NCBI GenBank assembly: GCA_018296165.2
Contig: JACKQL020000113.1
Location: forward strand, 1-64,000
Direction: 5' to 3'
DNA length: 64,000 nt
From: Termitomyces sp. T153
Taxonomy: Eukaryota > Basidiomycota > Agaricomycetes > Agaricales > Lyophyllaceae
Part shown: one piece after another, positions 33,613-45,725 of the stretch
How the letters are laid out: every line of letters begins with the position of its first letter
Numbering within the stretch: position 1 is the first letter of the stretch
Notes under the pieces: model-generated
Told to the model about the DNA's origin: nothing
Database searches by the model: none
What the model saw: the letters and a program-made list of their open reading frames with translations, nothing else
Position numbers and translations under genes: made by a program

Positions 33613-34816
33613 AGTCCAATACAGGGAAGTGATCTGGGACATGGAAGTTATCTGGGATATGGAGGCCATCTGAAACATGTCTGGACTGAATAGAGGTTGC
33701 TGAGAGGGAGATTTGGGAAAAATGATTGGGTCATGATACACATGATGGAACTGTTGGGATGTTCACAACAAGACAATCAAAATGCTCCATGAGTACAGTG
33801 TTCACCCAGCAATGCTTCTTATAAACAAAGGTAATATAGAGAACAAGAAAGCATGGTTGGACTCAACTGGCTATATTCCTCTCATAATTAATCCACTTGG
33901 CTGCTTTCTCTTTGGTGACAAGGCCTTTCTCTCTAGTAGCAAGCTTTTCCCAGGGAAGGTTTGTGATGGGCTCCAAAGCATTGTCCAACAAGGGTGGACC
34001 ACAATGCATGTTCATTTCAACTGTATCCATGACATGCATGACAGCACCCAAGCAGCAGCAGAAGAAGCAATAAACAGTAAGCATTTTATTCAATGTACCA
34101 TCAGTATTTCTTCAAACTTTATTTGCAGACCTAGTAAACAGTGACAAACTGCTGACAAAAACAGCTGTGATCCAGATGATACACACTGCAGCCAAGTGGT
34201 GTGATGCCTCAGAACTGTTCAGCACTCCTCAGAATACCCCTGCAGCAATTGAGATATTAGTGCAGCTGCAGACTGTCATAGCTGGGCTGGGCATGAAGGT
34301 GGACAGGCACATTGAGTCAAAAGGTGAGTAATTCCAGGCCAGTTTCTTCCCTTCTTGATTGTTGTCCATTCTGACATCAAGTGCAAGAGCTTTCAAAGTG
34401 TCTGCCTTGGCTTTAAAGTCCCTTGCCTCTGCTGAAGATGTCTCTGACATAGCTGCCCTGTACCATGATTATTTTGAAATTGAGCTCTCTGATGGCAATG
34501 AGCCTGGCCTTTCTATTGTTGCTAAGAGTCACAAGTTGCTCAACAGCTATGGTGGCAACTTTGGCATGGAGGTAGAATCTTCCATGAACCCTGCTCAGCT
34601 TGCCATTGCCCTTGGCTTTATGTCTGCCTCACCCCCATCTTTGCTCATTACCATCATCACACTGGTGCCAACATTTGGGATGATCTTCATCTGTTGAAGA
34701 ATCTCAATGCCAATCTGGAGAATAAAGTCCAATCAAAGTTTAACCTGCATTGGCATCAGCTTGCTGGCATACACTCCATTATATGCACCATCTTCATCAA
34801 AGAAGCTTCCTTGAAT
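33613..34816. other. CpG-poor DNA with fragmentary plus-strand frames
   Basis: Frames at 33782-34144 and 34359-34697 (PGLSIVAKSHKLLNSYGGNF) are protein-like and lie upstream of the SNF2-like relic on the same strand, so they may be its N-terminal part. Product not recognised. Confidence 0.35.
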
Positions 34817-36555
34817 GAGACTTTGGGAGCCCTGATTAGAGATGAGGTTGGTCTTTGAAAGACTGCACCAGCCATTGCACTCATTGCATTTTTAAATGTG
34901 GCCATATCTGCCCAGAAGAACAAGCATGTCATTACAAAGGTAATTAGTGAGTTTGATTTCCTTTGCAACAACTATTTGTCTCAACATTTCTCAGGAGACA
35001 AAACCTTTCTAGGTCTAAAAGCCACCATTCCATCCCTTCCACACCTTGCTGTTTGCCCTGGAACACTCATGCCTTGATGAGGGAGTGAGATCAAGGCACT
35101 TGTTGGATGTGCCATAGATATTTTTTCCTATGTTGAGTCCATTGCCACTGAGCAATTTTGGGGGACAATGGGGCCATTCCATTTACCCAAACACTGATCC
35201 CACAATTGCATTATTATTGTGAGCCACTTGGTATGTCATGTCATTTTTGGATAGAGCACTCCTGAGCTTGCAGATTATAAATAATTGCCAGACACTACTC
35301 TACAACACATGTGAAGCCTTGCAAAAGAAAAAAAAATGCTGTTATGCCTTGGCATATACCAAACCCTTGTAACAATCTGACTAACACCATTTTTGGACAG
35401 CATTTTCTTATTGCAATCATTGACAAAGCTCATAACTTTTAGAACCTGGGACCAAAGCATCTGGCTATGTTATGCCTTTTACAGAATGCAAAAATCAGGT
35501 TGCCTATGATAGCAACACCTCTTCATACTTTATCTCATGTATGGCCTTCTTGTTGAGATCACTGGTGTTCTGAAGATTACCCCTCAGAAAAAGGCCATCA
35601 TGGACAAATGCAATAAGCAGGCCAAGGCAATGTGCATCTTCACCTGTCACTTTCTCCCCTCTGCTAATCTTTTGCAAGGATTGATGTGTCTGAAAGTGCC
35701 AGCCCTAGTGAGATCAAGACCACTGTAAGATCCTACTTCACTATAGACTTTTATAACTTAGCATTCCAAACAGAATTTCTATAATGACTATTGTATAATA
35801 ATAGTCTGGGCCAAACAGAGCTCAGGTGGTCCCTATCCAGTGTTCAAAACTCTCCAAGATTGGCAGGACATCAAGACCACAAAGTCAGATGTTGCAACTT
35901 GTATCTGTGCCTACTACACCTTATGAGATAATGTTCATCATGTCTCTTTCAGTGATGGACTGCCTGTCTTCCCACCCCCTCTTCCCATCATCACTGGTAT
36001 TACAAATACCTAGTAGACCTTGATGTTTGCTTATTTCTTGTCCATGGTCCTGCTTTTCTGGAATACATGCATGCTCTCAACTCATTCAGTGTCTCCAATG
36101 TTTGACTTTTTCATTATAGATTCTTTCACTCTACAACATATCTACACTTGCTATCAATGGTAAGATCAGTGTTTCCAAAAAAGCCAAAACTGTTAAGACA
36201 TTCTGCAATGACACACAGCTTGCATGTGTTCTTATCATATCTAGCATTGGTTCTGCTGGCCTCAACCTTATATGTGCAAAAGTTATAATTTTCTTTATGT
36301 GTCTACATTTACTCTGTTGTAGAAAACCTCTCTTAAATTCATTCCTACAGGATTGACCATGGTCCTCTCAGGAGGAACAACAAATCTGTAGATGAGCATA
36401 GCACCAACCATAGAGGAAAACAGTGATGGAAATCCATCTCTTTGCTAAGGATTCTGCTAATCTCATCCTTTTGTTGATCTCTGGTACACTTAGGGCTGGA
36501 AACAGCCATTAGGCACAATGTTTGCCTCTGGCTTTTGTTTACAAAAGAATATCTA
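34817..36555 (+). pseudogene. SNF2-like helicase pseudogene, copy 1
   Basis: Ordered helicase motifs are visible across broken frames. Motif I is IRDEVGL-stop-KTAPAIALI (about 34834-34890). Motif II is AIIDKAHNF (about 35421, DEAH seen as DKAH), followed by motif III as IATPLHT. A C-terminal block reads VSKKAKTVKTFCNDTQ, LIISSIGSAGLNLICAKVIIF, then PWSSQEEQQICR with stops in place of the Arg residues of motif VI. Numerous stops and frame breaks show it is dead. SNF2 proteins are DNA translocases; here it is probably cargo or a gene of a mobile element. Confidence 0.65.
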
Positions 36556-38500
36556 AGACTATGCATCTGAGGCTGATCTTAGAGTTAGTAAGACTTTGCA
36601 AGAAAGAGCTTTCAATATTGAAGTGGTGCTATACATCACTATAATATAGCCTGTCTCTTCTCTTACTGAGGCCATTTCACTATAATAGTTCCCAACTTAT
36701 GTCTCTTGTACTTAGGTCAAGCATCCCTCTCCTAACACTAATGCTAAGTTATGGATGCCACATCTCTCTTCTAGCTGCATAAAATGACTAATACAGCTCT
36801 CAAAATTCAGAATCAGGTTCCTGACACTAAAAACAAATGGTGTGTGCAAATTCTTTGCATAGATAAACTGAACTTCATGTAGGGACCTGACCACTTTGGC
36901 TTATAGTTGTTACTTAATAGCCAGAGGCTTCCTCTCCCTATGCATAATTTGAGTGACAAAGCCAACATTGACATAGAATCTGTGTACAACTACTGCCACT
37001 GTCTACACAAAATGTGCTGGCTTCAAAATGTGTGGCCCTTTCAGGGATTCTGGCCCCTTCACATCACCTGGACAGGTCCATTCAAATGTTTATGCCTTAT
37101 ACCTGGCAGGATACCAACAAGTATGGCTCCATGCAGCTCACACCATATTTACCATCTCTGCACAGACTTGGTCAATGCTTGGAAAAGGCTGGAGGCAAAG
37201 CTGGTAGCCTACCAATAGGTCTCTTGTGAAGAAATGTGAAGTCAGCATTTGAATAGTCTGAAATGAAGGTCCCTGCACTGTCATATGAATGTGGCTACCA
37301 TGGGTTTTACAAAAGGTTGGACAATGCTATTGGAGCTGCCTTTGTGTCTCAAAGTGCTTTTGTTGCTCTCTGTGCATTTCTTTGCTTTACCATCATACTC
37401 AATATGGTCCATCACTCATCTTTAGAGGGCATTCCCCCCCTCTTGGCTCATCTTTGGTGAAGAAATGCTTAAATTGGTGTTGTCATGGCTCAATAAAGTC
37501 CATCAGTCTTTTATGTGCAATTTTTCCCCTGATATTCATCCAGGATTATATTCTCATTGTAACAACATAGCATATAAAGAAGCCTTTCCTGCATTTATCC
37601 TGGAAAACATCCTGCTCTTCATTTGTTGGAGATTTCATCCAATACAAATGAAAGATGATGATTCCATGTAGCAATTTTACTCTTGTCAAGAAGAAGCTTG
37701 AAGGGCCATTGATACATATTGTAATCATCTCCCACCTGCTAAAGATCCCCAACCAACTATAGCATTCTGATACAATATGCCACCATCTCCATCATCATTC
37801 TTGTTGACAGCACCTATCCTTGATGCTCATTTCCAAAGCCCAAAGTCTAGGGACATATTCAAAAATGACTTCAGATCCTCTCTCCCTGCCAGTCTCATCA
37901 CAGCAGCTCTATTCTGAGGTTGTGCTTCTTGAAGCTGAACTGGCTGAGTAGTTGAGGCAACATAGTACCAACTTAGCTGAGGCAATAAAGAAGGAAATGC
38001 CCAAGAAACATTGCCAGAGGCTTAAAGAGGAGGATGTTACAAAAAAAAAACAAGTTGGACATCAAGTCCATTGTGCCTCATGTCAGTAACTGCATGTACA
38101 AGTGGATGGGACTTTTTCCTGGATGGTACCAACAATTTGTCATTCCTAGAGATGATTGGGAGAGTGTCTGGAGTTTGTACACACCAGAGAAGCACTTTTA
38201 CCTCTTTACAGCATAAGAGTGGCATCTCTTTCAAGCTGCCTTTCATCTGTGCCTCCAATATTGCACTTCATGCCAAATCTTAATTGCCAATGGGAGATAC
38301 CTAGCACTAACATACTTAAGACCCTGAAAAAACTCAAACCTCTAAAAACACAGGATGAGATGCCAGCACCAGACTTCAATGTTATAAATGCTACATATAT
38401 ACTGGTAGCATTGATGAGGACTCTAGTGACAAAAGTGAAGATGAAAGAAAATCTAGAAAGAAGAAAAAGACTCAAAGATGTTCAATCAGTCAGAAGCACC
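36556..38500. other. Decayed plus-strand coding DNA, family unknown
   Basis: Protein-like segments recur on the plus strand (HHLDRSIQMFMPYTWQDTNK near 37070; FYKRLDNAIGAAFVSQSAFV near 37300; LYSHCNNIAYKEAFPAFILE near 37550), separated by frame breaks. They may join the SNF2-like block upstream to the chromodomain downstream. I do not recognise a family. Confidence 0.35.
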
Positions 38501-38502
38501 TT

Positions 38503-38707
38503 GGTCTCATCTAGGTGAAATGGAAGGGATATGGCATTGAGGACATCTCCTGAGAACCACAGGCCAATGTAAATGCACTGGTCCTAGTCTGGGATTTCTA
38601 CTGCATGCAACCCAGTGCCCCAAAAGCAATTCAAGGCATCAACCCCACTTCAACAGTAGACTGGGCAATCTGTGACTTTTTCTACCTAGTATGTCAAGAT
38701 GCTGCAT
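38503..38707 (+). pseudogene. Chromodomain fragment (Ty3/gypsy chromovirus-like 3' end)
   Basis: The frame at 38515 reads VKWKGYGIEDIS, stop, EPQANVNALVLVWDF, then PSAPKAIQGI. This is the strand-helix ending of a chromodomain (consensus VKWKGY...WEPxxNL); TGG-to-TGA explains the stop. An acidic/basic linker (SIDEDSSDKSEDERKSRKKKK) precedes it in the same frame. Chromodomains at the end of integrase target chromoviruses to heterochromatin. No integrase core is visible just upstream, so a free chromodomain protein is possible. Confidence 0.55.
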
Positions 38708-38708
38708 G

Positions 38709-38722
38709 CTAGAGGGGGGTGA
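38709..38722 (+). other. Polypurine tract
   Basis: The purine run TAGAGGGGGGTGA lies directly before TGTTAGG, as the plus-strand primer does next to a 3' LTR. Confidence 0.5.
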
Positions 38723-39302
38723 TGTTAGGAGACATTCTATTCTCCCATTCTCCATCCTTATAGTTTCCCTTCATTCTCCTTCTCTTTTCCTATCTATTGG
38801 CCCCAGTTTCAGCCTTAAGCTGCACCACTTCTCTGTCCATAATTCAAACAAGTGTTACCCCTTCCACACTGCCTCTTACTAGACTCCTAGATTGTTTTCT
38901 TTATCCTGAGCCTACCACTCATTGTAGACCTCCAATCTTTGGGCTACAAATACTTTTGGTCAAGGGCTATCTTTTGGTTATGTTTCTATGCAGTCATATG
39001 ACAGGAGTCTGGAGATCAAGGCCATTTACAATGGATTTCCACTTTTTTATTGGACTCTGGATTTGGTTGTTGTTGGGTAGTTTTTTCCAGAAGCTCTAGA
39101 GTAAATTTTCTGAACACTGGCATTAGGAATCCTCAAACTTGTTCTCTTTGGATCTCCCTCTGCCCATGTAAGTGGCTAGGACTCTAGGACTTCTTGTAGA
39201 TGCTGAATAGACTTTGGATCTCCCTCTGCCAGATCTTCCTCTGCCAGATCTCCTTCTGTTAGTTGTGTGATTGAGCCACAGCTTCCAGAAGTTGGCCTTA
39301 CA
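38723..39302 (+). repeat. Putative LTR, copy 1
   Basis: About 580 bp, starting TGTTAGG after the purine tract and ending CCTTACA, an imperfect terminal inverted pair. It contains a duplicated GATCTCCCTCTGCCA motif (39150-39255). A diverged copy in the same orientation is at 48259-48700. No target-site duplication was found. Confidence 0.55.
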
Positions 39303-41280
39303 AATAGCAGCCTTGTATGTGGATGCTGTTGATTGTTGGAATTGGATGTTTAATGCTGAGTGCTTTAGAACAAGTAATAAACCTTCCAAAGTAACTGTGG
39401 TCAGAATTGTACAAGACTGCCTTGTCAGTGATATAGACTTTGTATATATTGGGCCTCAAATGGACCTTGCACTTGGATCCCAGGGACAACATGGAACCCA
39501 CTAATAGAAGAGAAATGAATGGAATAGTTTCTATGATATTTAGAAGACTCTAGAAATATTATATGTCTAACCTGGTAATTTTTAATTTCCAAAGCCTGAT
39601 GTACAAGCTCATAGTGACTGGAGGTATTCCACCAGAGGCAAGACTCATCGTTACTGCTGATTTCAACACCAACATCAATGTACCAAATATAACAATTGAA
39701 TATGGGTGAGCCTCAGTCCCCAGTCCCAAATGCATATGACTTAATTTTATAGTGGAAAAGGTGACTACACACAGTGGTAAGAATAAAGACTGGGGAGTGG
39801 CTGTGCTACTAAATCCAAAATAGGCCAGAGGGCCCAGTCTGTTATACCAAACCATTTGCTCTAGATCTTTGGCAAAATGTGATAGTTGACCATCAGTTCC
39901 TTGAGGGATTGGTGGAGGCTATCATCTTTGATGGCATGGAAGGTCAACTGCTTGACTCTGCAAATGGTCTGAAAGATAATAAAGCTCTTGTACCAGTGGC
40001 TGTCATATGTGCTCTCTTTAACAATGTTAACATCAAGCACATCACAAAAGGTCTGACCAAGCAATGCAATAACTTCCCCAGTAATCTGGCTTCCAAGTGA
40101 GCTTCCACCCTTGGATTTGCATGCTCAAATTTCCTTGGTTTCAACTGATGCAGGCAATTTACTAGTATATCTCCATCCCTATAAAGTTTGTAAGGCAGGT
40201 AAAAATCCAAGTTTATACCACTTGGAGTGTTTCTCAAGCATAAACTGATGAGGCACTTTTTTCTTAGCATGCTCTGAGGTTCAAAGGTCAGAGAAGAAGA
40301 CATGTAAATGACTGTGATGGCCAAAAGTACCTAGCTCAAAGCTAGGAATAGTATGGAGCTGTACTCTGGGAGTGTCCTTAGATGAGGATATGTATATATA
40401 TATATATATATAGCTGAGATGTAGAGTGTCTATCACAACCTGGTATTTGCATTCCTTCTCTTCAAACTCATTAGTCAAGACAAATTTAGCAAAACAGAAG
40501 TCTTAAAGAGGACTATAAAATTGATTTGTGTATGAGACAAACTGTGTATAAGGCTGAAGACATATAGAGAGTGATGATTGTATAAATTCATGGAATGAGA
40601 TGGAGATGTGCAAAGCTTGCAAATTTGAGAATAATATTATAACTAGATAGATTTATTTTGAATAAACAGGCAAAACTCAAGCAGAAAATTTGATCTTGAT
40701 CAGCAGCATCTAACAGATGTTGATGTGAAGCATGAAAGCAGCCATCTGCAAAGAAAATGGTGTTGCAGCTCAGAATAACTGCTATTAGTATTGTCAGTAG
40801 TGAGTTGCACTGGCAGCACCTTTATATGCTGTAGCACTGTATGGATGTTGAGGACAGGTTAGTTGGAAAAAAGGCTTTATTGAAAATTTACAAGACTGGG
40901 CATGTAATGAACTTAAGCACATGCAATTAATTGGTCATCTGTTTCAAATTCTATGACATCCTTGAATTTTTAATGACTTATTCATTCTTTAACATAACCA
41001 CACTATATAATGCTGCTCATTGTACAAACACATTGGTGTTGCATAGTCATTATTATCCTGACAGCACATCATGTCTGTGCTATATACTATTCTCACTTTG
41101 TAGCATTTTAGTGCTATGTACTATTTTCAATGTGCAACTCTGTCCACTGTAATGGTGTTACTTCTTCTCAGTGATTGTAGTAGACTATTGCAATTGTGCA
41201 GCATGATATTGTCTCCTTGCAACACCTCCAGAGTGTATTTTAATTAAATTATGTTAATTTTATGCTCTATATTTAGCATA
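39303..41280. other. CpG-poor DNA, no recognisable gene
   Basis: Short frames on both strands (for example DAVDCWNWMFNAECFRTSNK near 39325 plus; LKSAVTMSLASGGIPPVTMS near 39650 minus). A (TA)n run at 40389-40412. No family recognised. Confidence 0.4.
40389..40412. repeat. (TA)n microsatellite
   Basis: About 11 TA units in tandem. Confidence 0.9.
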
Positions 41281-43315
41281 GTGACATTCAATCACAATTG
41301 TCTGATTAGGGGACTCATCAGAGACAAAGTTGGCCTTGACAAAATTGCCCAAGCAATAATGCTTGTGGTCTTTTTTAACCTCACTATCTCTACTAAGCTG
41401 ACAAAGAAACCAATGCCACTCATCCTAAGTAAGAATACAAGTTTCTTTTTTGTGCCTTTACTGACCATCTTCAAATTGAAGAGGACTGAAAATATCTTGA
41501 TGACAGTGATAATATTGCACCTTATTCCTTTTTTATTGTTTGTCCTAAAATTCTCATTCAACAATCAATCAATGAAATCAAGACATTTTCAAGGCCATTC
41601 TTTTTCAATATTTATATCTATAATAGTCTTATGTGTGGCAAGGACTTCTGAGCACACAAAAAACTGTACTATAAGTCCAATCATGTGCCTATCACCATAT
41701 AATTGTAGCTAGTCATTCTGTAAGCTCTACTTCCTATATGACAGTTGCTTCACTTACTACAACACTAGTCATGTTGGTACTAAGAAAAGAATTCATCCAT
41801 GGGAGATCTCACTTCCCAATGAGAATGCTGCATTAGAAAACACTCCATTTGGTCACAATTATCTCATCACCATTGTTGATGAAGCTCATGTTGTCTGGAA
41901 TGCTGGAAAACAACATTTAGCAATATTGAAACTCTAAAAAAGGAGTGTAGTACATATTCCTATGACTGCCACACCTCTACACACTGTTTCTAAGGTCTGT
42001 TTTTGTTCTCTAAGTGTATGTTTTCTCTTATTTTTTCACCTAAGATGTCATGTCCATGCTGCACCTTGTTGCCCTCTCTCATTTCTTTACAGAAGAGTCA
42101 TTCCAACAGGAAAAAGAAGATATTGCCACCTTTTGCTAGGCCAAGAAGTTGGACAATGATAGTGAAGCTGCCCTTGCTGAAGGTTAGCTGCTGTGAAATG
42201 TCTGTAGGAGTATGGAGTAAACTGCTTCATTATGCAAACATCCCAAAGCCTTGATTGGCAAGGTAAAGTTCTTATAAATCTTCTCAAGTATGTTAAAATT
42301 GTGAGCATTTTGAAACTCATAGAGAGAGAAAGGGAGGCACTTCATAATGTAATGAGTGTATCTTAGAGATGTACATTTTTTCTCTTGCTACATCCTCTAT
42401 TGTATATATCTCACCCACTTTCAGGCTGAACATAAGCAATACCTCTGCTTATAAGATCATGACAAAGGTGAGTTTATTAGTTGTTATATGAAACTTACTT
42501 TCTACTATTTACTGAGCATGCTTTTCCTTACAGAAATTTTACATATAGTACCACCTGATTGTTGGCTACCTGAAGCTTAACTCAAGCAGTTCCTACTCAG
42601 TTGTCAACATGCTAAATGAGTAGATACAACAAAAAGGCACCAAACTCAACATTTTCAGCCAGATCTGTTGCTATTATCTCTCTGCTAATAATGTTCCAGA
42701 TGTGGATTTTGAAGACAAATACTCAGACTTTTGCACTTGGGTACCAGTTGCCCATGCAATAGTCAGTCCACTGCATGCTAAGTAATAATCTTTGTTCACT
42801 TTCCTTTTATAGTGAGCCTCATGCAGAATGTGAGCATTGCCATTGAAAGTGGATCACCATCTCAACCATTTGCAACAGGTGCTCAAGCTTTATAGTGTCA
42901 AGTCAGTGGCCACCAATAGCAGAATTGAAGTTTCATTGTGTTACAAGCTTGTTCAACAGTTCTATGACAATAATTATCCTGCACATATGCTCATCTTTTC
43001 CAGCATTGGTTCTGTCAGCCTTGACCTTGCAAAGGCAAACATTGTTATCATTTTTGTGGGTGGCTATCTCTAAGCAGTCTCCTTCCTTTTTCTGATGTTT
43101 GCCACTTAGGACTAGCCATAGTCTGCCCAAGATGAGAGACAGAGCATAGGTCAAGCATGGAGACAGCTTCAACAGAAAACTGTAAAGGTAATTTATCTGC
43201 ATGCTAAAGACTCAGTGGACATATTGATGTACAACCTGGCATGCAATAAGGAAGACATGTTTGCAGTCTTTGTTAACAAGGACATTGCAACAAGTTGTCC
43301 ACTTCATTTCATATG
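41281..43315 (+). pseudogene. SNF2-like helicase pseudogene, copy 2
   Basis: The motif order matches copy 1. Motif I is IRDKVGLDKIAQAIML (about 41320; GLGKT altered to GLDKI). Motif II is TIVDEAHVVWN (about 41872), motif III is MTATPLHT (about 41960). The C-terminal lobe reads LQQVLKLYSVKS, then MLIFSSIGSVSLDLAKANIVIIF, then SAQDERQSIGQAWRQLQQKTV (motif VI GRAxR seen as GQAWR) and AKDSVDILMYNLACNKEDMF. It is better preserved than copy 1 but frameshifted and interrupted. Several Arg-to-Gln changes fit CGx-to-CAx decay. Confidence 0.68.
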
Positions 43316-44570
43316 GTATTTTGATGTAATACAATGATAGCTCCTCTATCAAACGTACTTGTCTGCAAACTGTCAGCAACAAAAAACCACCCCAGATTGG
43401 GTCCTGTTGGGTGCTTACTCAAAAATGCTTGGTGTCAAAAACCATTCTTTCCTCAAGTCTAAAATCCCTCTTGCTAAGCTTCCTCATCAGCCAACCATCA
43501 GCAAAAAAAGCTGGCCCCAGAATGAATCTCATCAGGTGCCCACTCAAGCATTCTTGGCATCAAAATCTGCTGTGAGTTTGAGGCCCTCATGTAGACAGAT
43601 AGACAGTGCTAACAGCTATAGTCTTCCTTCATTCTCAAGTTTGTATCTTACTACTTTCTTTTGACACTTCACTTACTCTTTTTTTATGCATGCTTCTTTG
43701 CATTATTTAAAAAATCCATCCATCTTGCCCAAGATCAAAGAGAATTCATCCAAATGCAAGCCCAAACTTGTTGATAATTTAATCTATCACTTAGTCTGAT
43801 GCTAATTTGAGCATTGCACCACCAATACCTTCTCCTGCTGGTCCATCTAGGCACTTACTTGCTAAGCAATGCAGCAGATGTCTTAAGGCCATACATTCTT
43901 CTTTAAAATCTACATTAATGCTCAACTATGGAGACTAGCAGAGCAAGTCAACAAAGAATGACAAGTGTGTAAACAAATGAAATGAGTCATTACATACTGT
44001 TTTATGATGTACATTTGAAAATAAATATAATATTCTGTTGCATCTCATTTTCATGTGTCTAAGTTGTGCTTTTCTTTTACTTTTTTTTTGGATAACACAA
44101 CCAACTTGTCATCACAATTAGTTATGTGATGAGACTTTTTGTATTCTGAAATTTGAAAGAACTTAGAAGTGGAAATGACAAATTAATATGCATTTGACTA
44201 CAATCACTATACTTACATAAGGCAGTATCTTACTTCATATTTTATAGACAAAATCATGACTGGTTTTGACTTACAAAGTGTGAACCATAAGCTGCACAAC
44301 CCATAACAGAAACATTACACTTTTTGGAGCAACTCAGCATTACAAATTTCTGCACTTTCATCTATAGTTTTCCTGGATCTGCTAGAAAAAAGTTTTAAAA
44401 ACAAACCAATTTAGAAATGAAGCCATACAGAAAAAAGTTAATGCTAAGGCTGCCATCAGATTTACACTCAATACTGAGAACTTTGTCTACCAGATTCTCT
44501 CAGCTCTCATGTAGTAGATTATTTCCAGAAACAATTTCAACATTAGAACTTTGTCAACATGTTTTTTGTT
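43316..44570. other. CpG-poor DNA, no recognisable gene
   Basis: Only short frames. A plus-strand frame at 43359-43664 has repeated LGAYSKMLGVK / HQVPTQAFLASK wording, suggesting a small duplicated peptide, but no family is evident. Confidence 0.4.
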
Positions 44571-44579
44571 AGTGTTGAT

Positions 44580-45295
44580 TGAACTGTTTTTTGGATACAT
44601 ATTTGCTGGCAACCCAGAGAGGATCTCAAAATTAGAATCCTTGATGTTAGAATCCTAAATGTCAGAATTCTCAACATCCAAATTCTTGTTGATGTTTATA
44701 GCTATAATTTCAGGTATATTAGTTGTTCTTTTTGCTGGCTCCAGATTTCCCAATAACATGAGTCCAAAAAGGATCTTGATGTCAGAATCTTCAATGTCTG
44801 AATCTGTGTTAATGTTAATAAATTTGGGTATATTAGTTGTTCTTTTTTTTTGGCTCCAGATTTGCCAGCAACATGAGTTCAGAAAGAATCTCAATATCAG
44901 AATCCTTGATGTGTTTTAGTGGTTTTGATTGAACTGTTTTTGGGATTTGAGTTTGCTGGCAATATGAGTCCAGAAATAATTTCAATGTCAAAATCCTCAA
45001 TGTCCAAATCCTTGTTGACATTCATAGCTATGATTTCAAGTATATTGGTTGTTTCTTTTTCTGGCTTCAGATCTGCTAATGATATGAGTCAAGAAAGGAT
45101 TTTGACATCTGAATCCTTGACATCTAAATTTATATTGACATCAATGACTTCAGATATATTAGATGTTCTTTTTTCTAGCTCTAGATTTGCCAGCAACATG
45201 GGTCTAGAAAGAATTTTAATGGCAGAATTGACAATATCAAAATCCTTATTAACATATTTTCTAGTAGTACTGGCTGGTATGTTTTCTGACATGTA
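44580..45295 (-). repeat. Coding tandem repeat, about 120-165 bp units
   Basis: Four to five degenerate units. On the minus strand each reads like D-SDIEILS-LMLLANLEPEKRTTNIPEVI-NIN, about 40-45 residues, with many units still open in phase. It looks like a repeat domain of a transposon-borne protein. In nucleotides the units share TGGCTCCAGATTTGCCA and TATATTAGTTGTTCTTTTT. Confidence 0.75.
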
Positions 45296-45439
45296 CTCAA
45301 CATCTCAAGAGCTTCTTCTTTAAAGAGTTTTTGCTTGTTGAAATACATGCAAATATAGCCATGAAACAAATGCATTTACAGGCTCAGTCAGTATCTCTGA
45401 AATCTCTATTATCCTGACCAACACATTGAAAGCCAGTAA

Positions 45440-45725
45440 GAATAACAAACAGGCTTCACTTCTAGCTGACAAACTAATGCCTTCAAAAGCTATTGATTAT
45501 TGTAGCCTTATCTGAGGTTTTTCTACACCTGTTTTTCTGATCTTTTAGAGATTCTTCTTTCAGAACTTAGCAATGAGAGCACCTTTACCTCTAGCTGAAA
45601 AACTAATGCCTTTAAAAGCTATTGATTTTTGTAGCCTCATCTGAAGTTCTTCTACACCTGTTTCTCTGGCCTTTTGGAGATTCTTCTTCCAGAACTTAGC
45701 AATGAGAGCACCTGCACTTTTAGAC
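45440..45725 (-). repeat. Tandem duplication of about 126 bp
   Basis: Two near-identical units (TAGCTGAAAAACTAATGCCT, AAGCTATTGATT, ATTCTTCTTCCAGAACTTAG, CAATGAGAGCACC). The minus strand reads ALIAKFWKKNLQKARETGVEELQMRLQKS, so it may be part of the same decayed protein as the upstream repeat. Confidence 0.75.
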
